Positions 1 to 12,359 of a stretch of DNA of 64,000 nt are shown here, piece by piece. Numbering within the stretch: position 1 is the first letter of the stretch; each line of letters begins with the position of its first letter. A program made the translations under genes and the position numbers. The DNA is from Tillus elongatus (taxonomy: Eukaryota; Arthropoda; Insecta; Coleoptera; Cleridae). The notes below the pieces were generated by a model, which was not told the origin of the DNA, searched no databases, and saw only the letters and a program-made list of their open reading frames with translations. The stretch is taken from positions 90,965,654-91,029,653 of the forward strand of contig OZ023262.1 in assembly GCA_964006375.1 (NCBI GenBank), in the 5' to 3' direction.

Positions 1-64
1 TAATAAAAATTGCCGATTTTGACGCTTCAAATCGCCACTGTGACGTTTTAAGAAGGAAAAATTT
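1..64 (-). repeat. TA-core repeat fragment at window edge
   Basis: The first ~60 bases match the part of the TA-core repeat that reads GCCAATTTTGAC ... GTGACGTTTT in the copies near 57.77 kb and 59.66 kb (same strand). The copy continues off the left edge of the window. Confidence 0.6.
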
Positions 65-930
65 GACATTTTAAAAGCAATTCTCCTTATATTTCTTGAC
101 AAAAAAACCTAACATTTGTCTGCAATATGTAATAGATTTTGTTAACAATACAACATATTATGGTTTTGTGCCGTGGAACCCATTAAAAAAAAGCTTTCAA
201 CTTCTTTTTAACTTAGATATCTTAAATTTGGTGCAGGTACGCGTGCGCGCGCGTGTGGGTGGATGTGTGTGTAGCGCGCGCCTTTCGGGTGCACGCCTCT
301 GATCTGTTAAGGGAGCGGAGGATAATTAGGAAGTAACTTTTAGAACTAGGATAATTTTGACATGTTAACGATGTAACAAAAGTTAAAAAATAAAATAAAA
401 TTCAACAATTCTTACAACTAATGTAACTAAATGAATTTAAAACCGACAAAATTTTTACATAATGAAATCTTAATTAAAAGTCTACTTATCTCTACATAAT
501 TAAAATCTAAAAGTCTCTGATATTAGTCTCTACATTTTCAAAGCAAAAGTCTCCTAATGTTTATTAACGACACTACTTATAGCCTTGCTTGGTCTACATA
601 ATTCACAAATTGCAAACCTCATCAGTCAGCATTCCTTATACTGTACTCTGCAATTCCAGGTCAATAATTATAGTTTCTATGCGACCTACTTAGTTATAAA
701 ATATATCATTTGGATTTGTGCTAGCAAATTTTCCTATAGCTATTATAATATAAAAATAATATTAAATATATTTTCACGATTAGGAATGCCCTCTTGGATA
801 CTTTTCTGTTCTGTAAACAGATCGTAGACATATGTCTCTTGGCCACAGGTCATTTGTATATTTTGGTACGCGAGGTAAGTTTTATAGTGTAAACCTGCTT
901 ACCTAATTTGGTTGTCATAATTTTGTTATC
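65..930. other. No recognisable gene; short purine/pyrimidine alternation
   Basis: A+T-rich DNA with no supported gene. Positions about 238-282 are an unusually G+C-rich alternating stretch (CGCGTGCGCGCGCGTGTG) that stands out from its surroundings and could be Z-DNA-prone. No coding signal is associated with it. Confidence 0.5.
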
Positions 931-1300
931 TTTAAAGAAACAAAAATTTTCGGAAAGGAAATTCAAACTTTTCTAGGCACACCTTGTTCGATTTTTCTGG
1001 CTAACGATCTGGTCGCGAGGGCAAAGGGACACACACACACACATTGTCTTTCTGGAATTTTAACTAAAAACTAAAAAAATGTTCAAATAGGAGTTAAGCT
1101 AGAGGATGGTGTTTAAATTGTCCGCTTATCTTTTTATTTAAAGAATGATTACAAAAAATTTTGGGACGCAGAAAGTGCGTTATTGTAGCGAATTTTCATT
1201 AAATGCTTCAAATTCCCATAACTCAATCTTCTATAAACCTAGAAAGTTGAGTTTTGGTGCGTAGTAAGGTAAATACGAAGGCAACATACCAAGCAAATTT
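931..1300 (-). repeat. Degenerate TA-core repeat arm plus terminal-module piece
   Basis: Positions 930-1020 match the arm containing AAATTTTCGG and CTGGCTAACGA. A short (CA)n lies at 1029-1044. Positions 1160-1199 match the terminal module (GACGCAGAAAGTGCGTTATT), followed by GCGAATTTTCATTAAATGC as in the copy at 53.26 kb. Confidence 0.6.
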
Positions 1301-1364
1301 AATCAAAATATGTGTGTTATTTTTTGAGATACAATTATTTATTTTTGGACAAATTAATTTTTTT

Positions 1365-1722
<358 letters not shown>

Positions 1723-1990
1723 TTCTGTTTTCGCGTGTAGCTTTTTTACTCGTCTACTGATTTTTATAATGGAGGGCTCATATATTGAATCCAAAGCTTC
1801 ATGCAGGAATGGTCAATTAACAGAATTGACGCAGAATGAACGATCAATGTACAGCGCAGCATTAAAATTGAGGCAAATCCTAATTGTTTAAAAAATTTCG
1901 TTTGACAGCAGAATTGACGGGAAATCGAGTTGCTTATGTATAAATATATCGTCTACATAGCAGTATTATAATTAATAGTTAATTGTGGGC
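1723..1990. other. No recognisable feature
   Basis: A+T-rich sequence between a TA-core repeat and a Tc1-like relic. Nothing is supported here. Confidence 0.4.
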
Positions 1991-1999
1991 AATGCCATC

Positions 2000-2800
2000 A
2001 CAGGCTTCTCGAATTTGGTGACAAAAGTCAACTAGGATATTTCGTGGTTGGGTTAAATTACCATACATTATCCCACACATTTTCGATTGGTGACTAGTCT
2101 GGGGAGCGAGAAGGACATAGAAGCAGACTCAGGGTATTTTCTTCTAAGAACCTTGTAGTTACCCTTGCTATATGAAGACGTGCGTTGTCTTGTTGGAAAC
2201 GGGGTTCAATTAACCCTCTAAGTATGACAGTGCAACGTTTCGTATGTTATCATATGCATTCAAATTTTAGCCAATAAAAAGTAAAGGTGACATGCTACCA
2301 TATGTTATCGCAACTCATACCACCACCCCCGTGTAACGGCCGTATGTTGTTCCACAGAATATTATAAACTTTTGCGTTCTGAACGTACTCGTCTTACTCT
2401 TTTACAACCATCTTGAACAGTAAGACATAATCGGGACTCAGCAGAGAATACAACACGATTTCATTCACCATCGCAATTTGATCTCCCGATCTCACGCCGA
2501 GCAGCACGATGTCAATGGGGGACAAAAATGATAGAGAGTTGTAGAAACTCTGTCTTGTAAAGACGCACTTCTCAAATGACGATCTTCGCATGACGAAGTT
2601 GCTCAAGATCGTCCGGATTCATGACTGCGGTTATGGATTCCTCCTTCAGACCACCTGGACCAATACTGTTGACACTGCGTCCTATGCGGCCGGGAATTTT
2701 TCTGATCGAACAACCGGATTTCCGTATATCAACAATGTGCCCCGTTGTGCATTCCTTAAAATGATTGTAACTGTACAGTAAAAGGCGCTTAGGCATAATG
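2000..2800 (-). pseudogene. Tc1-like transposase pseudogene
   Basis: Relic of a Tc1/mariner-superfamily transposase read on the minus strand; the intact enzyme would cut and paste its own element. Near 2790-2640 the translation gives a helix-turn-helix-like block (IVDIRKSGCSIRKIPGRIG), the DNA-binding N-terminus. Near 2195-2175 it gives QDNARLHIARVTTR, the family block with the second catalytic Asp (usually QDNARPHxA). Near 2110-2080 it gives SPD*SPIENVWDN, the hallmark SPDLSPIENVW with an internal stop. The blocks occur in the right order and roughly right spacing but in different frames, so the gene is dead. I did not find a convincing pair of terminal repeats; ACACCCTGTATA at about 3061-3072 is a possible right-end motif. 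The assignment to Tc1-like is secure; the subfamily is not. Confidence 0.8.
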
Positions 2801-2810
2801 ACTGAATGAG

Positions 2811-3960
2811 TTAATAAACGGAGCTCAAGTCGCTATGAAATATTGTTCACAAACTGAAGGAAGCTCATATGTAAAGGGTTAATTTTTTGATAAAAGAAAG
2901 TTAAAAAAGTGTACACCTGTTATTTTTTTTTGTCCATGTTGTTATCATTTCTTGTCAGAGACAAAAGAGTAGTATAGAAAATTTCATTGCAATTGGGGGA
3001 CTCGCTGGGTGTTCGGATTTTTCTGAAAGTCAGTATAGGTATTGTGAAGTTCCCCGTTACACACCCTGTATAAAAGCTGTAAGCACGTATTTACATAAGC
3101 ATAACAGTGATGTCTGTTAGTGCGACTTTTGGCCAAATATTATTATAGCAGCAAATCATTTTAAAACCTGGGACGTACAATAAAAATTACACTTTACTGT
3201 GAAGTGAATGATATGTCTTTACTTAAGAACAAGTTGTATTTTACAGCAAGCCATAAAAGTCTGCGAGTAAAGCTTAAATTATTTATGAAAAGTGAACTGT
3301 TAAGCTGAGATTTACTGTTGTTTTCTTGTAAAATCTGTTTAACGCTGCAATAAACATTGCAAAGTCTTTAGTTCGTCTACCTTTGCTTGTTGTGACTGAC
3401 GTGGTGGAGTTTATTTATGTTCTTTGGGATCAAAAGGCGAGTGTTTTATGTTATAATTTATGAGTAATTAGTCCAGTGAATGCTCTAGCGTGGGTTAAAC
3501 TTAAATAATTATGTTTAATATGGGTTTAGGACGAGAAGGAATTACTCGTTGGAACAACGGTTAATAATAGGGAGCTGTATTTTATACAAGGAAACTTTCA
3601 ACTACTAATTACAATAAAAATCTAATTTATAACCGACACAAGCAGTCTTAAATGAGTTTTATATACACCAAAATTAAGGACACCTTAATTCCTCATTTTA
3701 TAGAAATTGTGCTATAAACAACGACATAAATTATGGACCATAAAGTGCTTGTTAGACTATGTTTACATTGTTAACAGAATGCATTCCAAAATTTATGGAT
3801 ATCACGTGGATAATTATTTTATAAAAAGGACCCTGAAATGATTGTGTATTTTTTGCAGAAACGGAAATCCGGGTATGACCAAATTAACATTAGAAAGAGA
3901 TCAGTTAAATTGTTTGGGGTTGTAAGGCAAAACACTATAAATCACTCAGACTACATGTAC
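2811..3960. other. No recognisable gene
   Basis: A+T-rich stretch. The only notable string is ACACCCTGTATA near 3061-3072, a motif that also appears at 48.37, 48.49 and 55.27 kb. Nothing else is supported. Confidence 0.4.
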
Positions 3961-3965
3961 CCCTG

Positions 3966-4088
3966 TAGCAACATAATATTGGACTTTTATTGGTTTAATA
4001 TTTTTTGTTGGCTCAATATTTCCAATTTCAAGCTAATATTGCATTAATATTTTTTCGCTATATAATAAATATTCAAATCACTATATCT
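3966..4088. repeat. Left remnant of ~125-bp tandem repeat
   Basis: Contains AGCTAATATTGCATTAATA, TTTTTCGCTATATAATAAAT and related words that match the tandem units at 5.85-6.21 kb. It lies on the other side of the Jockey insertion, so the LINE appears to have landed within this array. Confidence 0.6.
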
Positions 4089-4089
4089 T

Positions 4090-5870
4090 TTTTTATTATT
4101 TTTTTATTATTATTTTTATTTCAACAACACACCACGAGGGCTTACAGCGTAAATACTATCGCACCGTGGGTGTCGACAAGGAGAAAAGAGGCAACTTGTT
4201 AATTCTGGACTTGAAGGCTTGGAGGTTCGGGGGAGAAGGGAAAACATGTGCGGGCAAGGAATTCCACAACTTGGAAGTCCTTGGGACAAAAGAGCGGGCA
4301 TAACAAGATGTTCTATGTCTGGTGACCTGGACAGTAAACGGGTGCATTCGCTCTGTTCCCCTGGTAGATCTGTTGGGGGCAGCAGGTGGAGGAACTATGG
4401 AAGAAAGCTCCTCTGAGCAGTGCCCGTGCAGATATGTATAAAAGAGACAGATGTCACCAACGGCACGTCGGTGAGCAAGGGATGGCAGCCTTTAGGTGAG
4501 GGTAGGGTCACCGATGAGACGTATAGCTCTCTTCTGAATGGAGTCCAGGATAGCGAGTGTAGAAGCGGCAGCAGCACCCCAGATGTGGGAGCAGTATTCG
4601 AGGTTTGGTCTTATTTGTCAAGTATATAAGGTATAGAGATTAGCTGGTGAAAAGTATTTGCGAGCCCAGAAGAGGAAACCTAATTTCTTAGCAGCCTCTT
4701 CTACAGTTGATGTGACATGTTGGTGCCAATTGAGACTTCGATCAACAGAAATGCCAACAAGTGAAAAGGACTCATTACTTTGAATAACTTGGTTGTTTAT
4801 TGTGATGGGTCTAGGGCAAGACTATGATTTGGTGGGGTTGAATTGTACAAGATTTCTACTTCCCCAGTCTAATATTTTTTGGAGGTCCACGGAGATAGAA
4901 CCCTCCATGAGTCTGCGATCCTCATCTAATTGGGCTAAAAAGACAGGCATAGAATATTGTATATTTGAGTAGAGGGTGCTGTCGCCCACGTAACTGGGTT
5001 GGATGTGCTATAGAGGAGGTCACTGATGTGGAGAAGAAACAAAGTAGGGGCTAAAGCTGAACCTTGAGGAACTGCGCGCCAGACCTGGTCGAATGCTTTG
5101 GATATGTCTAGAGCGATAATCTGGAATTCACCGTGTAGTTCCGTAGACTTGTTCCAAGAATGGGTGACAAAGGAAAGGAGGTCGGCAGTTGATCTGCGCT
5201 GACGGAATCTATACTGCCTGTCGTGGATTAGACTGTGTTTTTCAAGAAATTTTAGTAATTCGGTGTTTATATACTTTTCCATCACTTTAGAGACGAATGA
5301 AAGGAGAGAAATAGGCCTGTAGTTGCTGGAAAGCGCTTTGGATCCTTTCTTGGGGACGGGTAGTACTCGAGCAGTTTTCCAGTTACTAGGGAATATACCT
5401 CTGTTGTAAGATGTCTGAAACAGACGAGTCAGGATAGGAGCAAGTTTTGGTGCGCATTTTTTGAGGACAATTTCTGGGATCTCGTCAAGGCCAGAGGCTT
5501 TCCTGGTACTGAGAGAAGAGAGCTTCTTTCGTATCTTTTTAGTTTTGAAAATGATATCCGTCATTTTATGCGCGACATTGGGGACTGTTGGTGGTTGCAC
5601 ATTTGGAGGTGGGTTGAAAGTAGAATTGCCGGCGAACAACGAGGCAAAAAGTTCATCCTTCCCCAGGGCGGTAGAAGCAATTTCATCCCCTGAGACAAGA
5701 GGTGGGAACGTGCTCTTGCAGAAATTATTTTCAATAGATTTAGCAAGAGTCTAGAATGGTTTGCTGGAGCTTAAGAGGACTTTGTTTTTGATGTGGTTAT
5801 TAAACGAGTTTTTTGCCTCAGAAAGAATGCGGACATACCACTGTAGTATTGGAGAAATATTAGTTTTCGT
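4090..5870 (-). pseudogene. Jockey-type LINE ORF2 (reverse transcriptase), 5'-truncated and damaged
   Basis: A non-LTR retrotransposon ORF2 remnant on the minus strand. The best open part (5639-4935) covers RT blocks: KASGLDEIPEIVLKK, GIFPSNWKTARVLPVPKKG, SNYRPISLLSFVSKVMEKYI, then LDISKAFDQVW (motif A, catalytic Asp). After QVW the protein jumps straight to VPQGSALAPTLFLLHISDLL, so roughly 40 residues expected between motifs A and B are missing without loss of frame. A frameshift follows, and motif C reads YVGD instead of Y/FADD. The RT thumb and C-terminal region can be followed in other frames to about 4150 (e.g. NSLPAHVFPSPPNLQAFKSR). The minus-strand 3' end is A-rich (4085-4121). Endonuclease and ORF1 are absent, as expected for 5' truncation. 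Family placement rests on the PVPKKG/NYRPISLL/LFLLHISDLL style. Confidence 0.88.
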
Positions 5871-6215
5871 TCAATAAGGTGGCAGAAAGTCATTGCACAA
5901 GAACAATACGAAGCCAATATTGCATTAATATATTTTTTCGGTATATATTAAATATTGCAAAATTATATTTGTCTAATATTGAAGAAATATTAGCGTTCGC
6001 TCAAGGAGGCGGTAGCACTTCATGACACAGCAACAATATAAAGCCAATATTGCAATAATATTTTTTTCGGTATATATTAAATATTGAAATATTCTATTTC
6101 TGTTAGATTGAAGAAATATTAGTTTTGGTTCAAGGCGGTAGAATGCCATGACATAGCAGCAATATGAAGCCTATATTGCATTTTTTTTCAATATATATTA
6201 AATATTAAATTCATT
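5850..6215. repeat. Tandem repeat, three units of ~125 bp
   Basis: Three successive units start near 5850, 5975 and 6105. Each has GAAGAAATATTAG-type openings, a GGCGGTAG-like middle, AGCCAATATTGCATTAATA, and TCGGTATATATTAAATATT. The third unit is shorter. A fourth degraded unit lies at 3.97-4.09 kb beyond the Jockey element. Confidence 0.75.
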
Positions 6216-6585
6216 GTGACGCGGCTTGCAGAACCTTTTTCGGTGACACGGATTGACGGTTACTATAGGAGGACTCGGGCTCCAGATTTTAAAGGGTTTA
6301 CTTCCTATTGAGGATGTCTGCGACCTCTTCACTAAACTCTGACCGATATAACGATCAAAGTACCTGGCTAACTCTGTGGAGAAAGGTTCGGTAGCCTTTA
6401 AGTGATACAGGCTAAATTTAGTGACCCCCGAATAAGGGGGCTTTAATCACTGACTCGGCGTGATCCGACCACTTCTGTTTTATCGAAAGGTGTAGCAGAT
6501 CAGGTAAGTATAGGTTAAGGGGTTGGTAATGAATTAATTGAGGTCTTTTATTTACCCAACCCTATATTTTAGATAAAAACTATTC

Positions 6586-6662
<77 letters not shown>
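6216..6662. repeat. Unannotated stretch ending in (TA)n, 6588-6662
   Basis: No gene is seen in 6216-6587. A ~75-bp (TA)n tract closes the interval. Its flanks do not match the TA-core repeat arms, so this is either a bare microsatellite or an eroded copy. Confidence 0.5.
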
Positions 6663-6665
<3 letters not shown>

Positions 6666-6954
6666 TATACAAAACAATGTTCACAAACTATGTACAAATC
6701 AAATATGCGGTAATAACATTAATTAGAACGTAGCTTTCACTAAAGTGACAAGGGCTAGTGTTGGATGAAGCGTACGGATTCAGCAAGGTATACACGATAC
6801 GAGCGGCGTTCTACAAAATCACGGATAGGTCAGACAGGCGGCACCTAACGATAGACAAGTTTAAAGTAATATGTGTAGCCTCTCAGTCAAAGTGGGGAAC
6901 GCCGGAGGCGTATAAGGATGGAAGGAGAGACGGGACGACAGTTCCCGGAAAGCC

Positions 6955-7250
6955 TATGCGGACTGTAAATCCTCAGCATCTCCGCTAGAGCCAAACCGAG
7001 ACCCAAACATCTTGATTACTTTAGCGAGCTGTGAATCCTCAGCGTCCACACCAAAATAACACAAGAGCTTATACTGTATGGGGCGAAAAGCCTGGAGCCA
7101 GATGAAGTGTACAGGGCTAGATGGAAAGTAACGTATCACTCGGAGTCACCTAGATAGGCTGTGAAGCCTCAGCGTCCCTATCGGGATTAACCAAGATGAA
7201 TATATCTCGATTATTTAAGTGAGTTTTGAATCCTCAGCATCCTCACAAAA
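6955..7250 (+). repeat. Four repeated stem-loop-like motifs
   Basis: Four copies of a constant segment near 6964, 7030, 7152 and 7227, with core AATCCTCAGCRTC (GAAGCCTCAGCGTCC in the third). In three copies the constant segment is flanked by short complementary but different arms: GCGGA/TCCGC, GATAGG/CCTATC, GTGAG/CTCAC. The segments at about 7003-7065 and 7196-7260 are also similar beyond the motif, suggesting a duplication of a ~195-bp unit with two motifs each. Function unknown. I see no protein here that I can name. Confidence 0.55.
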
Positions 7251-7260
7251 ATAAGGCAAG

Positions 7261-9595
7261 ACAATCTAACATACGGGAATTGTCTAAAGGGACGGCGACA
7301 GGTCAGGAAAAGCAGAAATAACTCGCTTGCAGAGATTTGGACTGAGAAGCATGATAATTAAAAAATAGGAAAATTCGCCACAAAATATTAATTAATTACA
7401 ACGGATAATTCCTCGCCTATGGCAATATTTTTGTATACCGAAATCCGCCAAACCAGGTGCGCTCGGACGGAAAACGGAATCGGTATCGGTACGGTTTCTT
7501 ACAGGCTGGTAACGGCTCACTGTTGTCGGCTTACTAGCAGAACTACCAATACTGTCTCTACCTTGTGTGGCGTCCGCTTTTATATGATTTTCACAGACGT
7601 CAAAAATCTCCGCGATGCTTGGAATTTAATCAGCTTATCACGACTGGATAAGATAATTTATACAAAATACACATTTAATTAAATATAAATCGCTCCAAAT
7701 ATTTTACGGTGAAAATATTTTACCAAGTATTCATATCGTTTGTATTTTGTTATTCTCTATTTAATTGATTATTGACTTAGTAATTAGGCGTTTTGTACGA
7801 CAGACCAATAGAACATTATACGTCATCGCAATATATTACAGAAATACTTTTTCTTCAAGTACCTACATAATATGTAGTAGGTAGCTAGACGTTTTATGAC
7901 ATATTACCAAAACATGCAGTCAATTAGAGGAAATTTGCGTGCTTGAATGATTACTAATATTTTCTAAATATTATATAAATATTTAAACTTATATACCAAT
8001 TACCGCAATTGCGTAGTTCCAGTTAACGCGTCCATACTTTATATTTATTAAGCATACGTTTCCCCGTGATCAACAGGTCCTGAGCAGTGCTGGTATAGTG
8101 TAATGAAAAAGTTAGGTTATGTGTATAGTGTATGTGCAGGTGCCTAATGCCGCCAAGAGAAACATAATTTTGTGTGTGTAATATACTTATAGGTACTAGT
8201 GGAAAATGTAAGTACATAATCCTAATAACTATTATAATGAACATACTTTTCCTTTTCTCTTTTGTTTGTTTCGACCTTGTGTGCTAATGTGATTTCCAAA
8301 TTACAACTCTCATTTGTGGTCGTAGCATTTGATTCGATATATTACCTGCTAAATACTAAATAGTGTGTGGATGCAATAATATATTCTATGTATAACATTG
8401 AATATTCCGCAATTCTATACATACTATTGTAATGAAGCAGATATTTTCGGGACAGCCGTAGATATCAAAAGCAATCGTTCTAAAATAAATTTAATACAAA
8501 TCATACTGATAAAAATAGTCTCCGGAGTTAAAATATTTATTTGTCAATAATATTCTTAACAAGCACGCATTTCGAATTTATCGCTTCAGAATTAAGACAT
8601 ATCTGCACAAGATAAGGATAAGTTATCTACCACCGATTAGATTTTTCAGCCGGTGGCTGAAGATACAATAACGACTCAGGGCAGAAAGAGTTTTCTACTG
8701 GTAGCAACAAGGTTGAAGATTTTATAGATCAACTGCCGTGTTAAATAAATAGAGAATTCCGCCGTTTAATTGTAATTAGTCATCAAAGTTAAGTACCGTC
8801 CGTCTAGTACCGGTAAGAATTGTCCCGTTAGTTTATCCGAATAGGTAAGTTCCTTGTTAATTTTATGATATTTAGTGATAGCGTATTTTCATATTTTAGC
8901 GATAGCGAAACTTCAAAGATAGCGAATTTTCATATATTTTATCTCAATATCGTATCCCTTCGGCGACGTCGAGATCGTGTGTCCAAGACAAGACCCCTCC
9001 CTTACCGTATCCTATTACTATTAGCGTGTTGTAAGACATTCGAAAAGTGATGCTGTAGTGACACAGACTTTTCAAGTGGATTACGTCCGTCCGTCCTGAT
9101 TTTATCCTGGTTTAGACGCTGTAGTGACACAAGTAAGCTTGGATCAACTTAGTTCGCGGCTTTATCCCGTCACAACCCCACCCCACAGACTTATTTTTGT
9201 TCTCGGCACCCACAGGTGTCGAGGTATCTTGACTTTCACGTCATCGATTTCGCCCTAGGATACGCTGCTTGGTCAATTATGTGACGCCCACCGTGGTGGT
9301 CTATCTATTATCTGCATCTCTGAGCCGTAAACCTTGGTGCCCGGGATATTCGTGGCCGGATCTCTCGACCCAGGGTACAGAGGGTCAAACTGATGTTGGA
9401 TTTTCCTCCGTACAAATAGTTGGCTAGTCTTGCCTCGTCCGTCCTCTAAGGTATATTATACAAGATAGGGTAGTGTAGTAAACATTATCAGGATTTTGAA
9501 TCTTGTTGAATCTTTGTATATATGGTTTCCTAATAAACGTTGTAAATAGAATTTCTAGTCTATGTCACCCCTTAAATAAATCTGCTACATCTATA
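7261..9595. other. No confirmed gene; possible retroelement leader near 9.04-9.30 kb
   Basis: Mostly unremarkable A+T-rich DNA. Two direct copies of GCTGTAGTGACACA occur at about 9052 and 9118. TGTGACGCCCACCGTGGTGG at about 9279 looks like the primer-binding region of an LTR retrotransposon in style, but no second LTR or gag/pol was found nearby. Treat it as a weak hint only. Confidence 0.25.
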
Positions 9596-9860
9596 TAGAA
9601 TTTCAGAAGGTCAGAGAATTGTCGGGGTAGCGATTAAAGCCCGCTACCCCGGAGGTAACTACACGGCCTGTTACAGCAAACGCTACCGGACCCTCTCCAT
9701 AGAGCTATCCAGGCACTCTGATCACACCTGTGATCGGAGTCTTGTGACGAGGTCACAGACACCCTCGCAGGGAGTAAACCCTTCCAAAAATCTGGCGCTC
9801 GAGACCGTTCCTGTAACCCCGTTGACCGTTCCACCAAATAATTCATCCCGTAAATCAAGG
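9596..9860. other. G+C-rich structured segment
   Basis: Stands out by base composition from its neighbours. It contains a perfect 9-bp stem GGGGTAGCG/CGCTACCCC with a 9-nt loop (about 9629-9655) and further short palindromes (GATCACACCTGTGATC near 9720, TGTGACGAGGTCACA near 9744). No protein family is recognised in either strand. It could be the structured end or leader of an unidentified mobile element. Confidence 0.35.
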
Positions 9861-11360
9861 TCTCGTTACACTACACATACAAAAGTATAGAATCTAATTA
9901 CAAAGAAACGAATAACCGGGTAGGTCCAAATATTTATTCTATAGTACACCAACATAACAACTATGACTTGAATCCAACTACGAATATGCAACATATACTG
10001 CATCAATATTATTGCTACGTACCTAACTAAAATGGGAGACCATCACATGTTTTGCACTTCTGTGTCAAATTAATACACTTTTATCGACACACATTCTTCG
10101 TTTCCCCCTATAAAGACCTATGAGTATTATGTGTATACCTGTCTACCAATTTCACTTACTTAACCTAAGCAAATTTAAAAGAATTTGTCTCTAGAGTCTT
10201 CAGCTATTTTGTTTCGTATCACCAGATTATTACATATTATTGTCACTGGGTTTATATATGTGTACTACGCTTCAACATATTCCGATAGCGAAAATTGGTT
10301 TAAATTTAATTCTAAGATTTGTGGGAGACCAACAACAAGCCAGTTAAATGAAAGCTTCTAATTATTATGTCCTGATTGAGTTTTTGCAGATGCACTACGA
10401 TTTACTCACCAAAATGCAAGCGATCAAGAAATATATCAAAATATATTATATATGCACTGGCCAATGTAGATGGCAGTGATGGTGGGAGATGAGCTACAAT
10501 CCCGGAAAAATTTTCACACCCCGGACTTTTTTAAAATATTTTATACCTTTATGAAAATTTAAGGTCTCAAATGAATACATTTAGTTTTGCTAATATCGTA
10601 TCTATAGTTTATTTTTATATGTATCCTATATTGCTTCCTGATATTGAGCAATAATAAAAAAATATTGCTCTAATTTGAATATCTCAATATTAAGTTATAT
10701 TGTTTTATATTATTAGGTAAATAATTGGAGTTGAATATTGAAACACTATTGTAGTACTTTATCAATTTAATATTTATTACAATATTTAGCCAATATGTAA
10801 AAATGTTCACATTTCGTTATTGGGTAAATACAGCTCTTCAATAGCCCCTATATAATCTATGCATAATCAATATTGTATGAACATTGCTTGCTACATGGGT
10901 AGGTCAAAATTTATATCTCTGCGTTCTGTCTGTAGGTATAAATTTTTATATTCAATTAAAGTGATCAACAAAAACACCGAGAAAAAATTTTTAGCACAAT
11001 TTTTAATTAGCTATTACTTTTTTAGATCTTTACTTTTTTTGATGTGGTTTGCACTTCACAAAAGCCCACTTTGCCTAGATTATGAAGAAGATCAACATTT
11101 TTTGGAAAAGTTTAAAATCTTATATTACACTAGGTGTAAAATAAAGCCTTGCAAAAGTTTCCAAAGTTTTGTTGTACGCTATTTTTTGTAAACAAATTTA
11201 TCGTCTCCCATTATGTATAATAAGTGAGGTAATATCAATGTCTTCAAACGTTTTCATCAGTTTTTTGATTAAGACCTTTTGGCATTTTATACAGAGTGAA
11301 ACAGAAACATTGTGAAAACCTTGGTAGCGATATTGACATATTTAGTTTTAAAAGCTGTAA
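9861..11360. other. No recognisable gene
   Basis: A+T-rich. Positions 10620-10800 are rich in AATATT/ATATTG words, loosely reminiscent of the 5.9-kb tandem repeat. A 110-codon open frame at 10859-11191 shows no domain, and its composition matches the surrounding DNA, so I do not call it a gene. Confidence 0.4.
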
Positions 11361-11372
11361 ATTTCTAACAAT

Positions 11373-11935
11373 AATGGATTTATTTAGCAAATATGCACAG
11401 GCTTATTATGCCATAGATACTACAGCATTGACCATAGTCAATAAGCTCCGTCACTTCTTTTATCATCCAAACTAGAGGCTCAGAATAGTCTCGGATCCAG
11501 GCTGCGAATTTGACAATTCCATACTCACAGAATTCTGTCCAATATTCAAAATCGATTTACACGTTACTGCCCCTCAAAATCCTAATTCTAATTCGCCCGT
11601 AGAACGGCTACAATCACAATTTTTTGAAAAGATACGTGTCCTTAAAATAGCAAATCCTAACGAAAGTCCCCAATCTCTTATGATTACAGCTGTTCTAATC
11701 TATAATCAATCGATACACTATTCCACGGCCCATTCTCCTTTTAAACTTCTTTATGGCCCATACGATGATCTACCACCTATCGATCCCCATCAAACGTTCT
11801 TTGAGGAATATAACAATAAACGTTTGAAAAAAATAGATCCGTTTATAACGCCATTTATCAAAAAAAGCAACAGAGCGACTCTAGAAAACTAACGAAACAC
11901 GATAACAAAATATTCAAATAAATGAGAAAAACGTT
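11373..11935 (+). pseudogene. Errantivirus/gypsy-type integrase fragment
   Basis: Remnant of the catalytic core of a retroviral-type integrase, which would join element cDNA to host DNA. The region around the first catalytic Asp begins near 11373 in one frame. The rest, including the second Asp block (VSDPG, near 11488) and the Glu block (SPVERL, near 11600), continues in another frame with a stop at 11473. The open part runs to the stop ending at 11892. The wording of the Glu block and the run of Asn/Ile/His residues after it fit insect errantiviruses (gypsy/17.6/TED group). The upstream pol domains are absent. An env-like remnant and an LTR-like segment follow downstream in the same orientation, supporting one degraded element. 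The copy is inactive. Confidence 0.7.
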
Positions 11936-12359
11936 GCTATAAAAGTACCACCAGTTCGAAAGACAGACCCTATTTATAAAATTCATTCCGATCCAGTTCC
12001 ACATAACAAGCTACTTCTTCCTCATCCAAAAAAGCAAACAGCCCACCTTAATAAGACCAGAAGAACAAAAAATAAATTTCATTCTTTACAGAATGCAGTA
12101 CCTATCTCTGAAGACGACCCTGTCTCTTCAACTTGAGTCAATCCAAACTAATGGTTATTTTAAAGACTCTACTGGAAATGCGAAAATTCTCAATCAATTG
12201 TCATATAGTTTACTTTTGTTTTAATCTTACCCTCATAGAAGAAAATTTTAATCACTTATTGTATAATGCCTTTCAAATTAGTGAATGTAAGTCTGATTCA
12301 ATTAACAAATATACCCGAAAACAAACATATATATATATATAAACTGCTAAAGACCTAAA

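Noticed and set aside
6955..7250. Hammerhead ribozyme on the minus strand (CTGAGGA)
   Set aside because: CUGANGA is matched, but no GAAA or cleavage triplet follows in the right place.
9279..9300. LTR retrotransposon primer-binding site
   Set aside because: Looks right in style, but no paired LTR or gag/pol was found nearby; kept only as a weak hint.
10859..11191. 110-codon open frame
   Set aside because: No recognisable domain; Phe/Lys/Tyr-rich composition matches random A+T-rich DNA.
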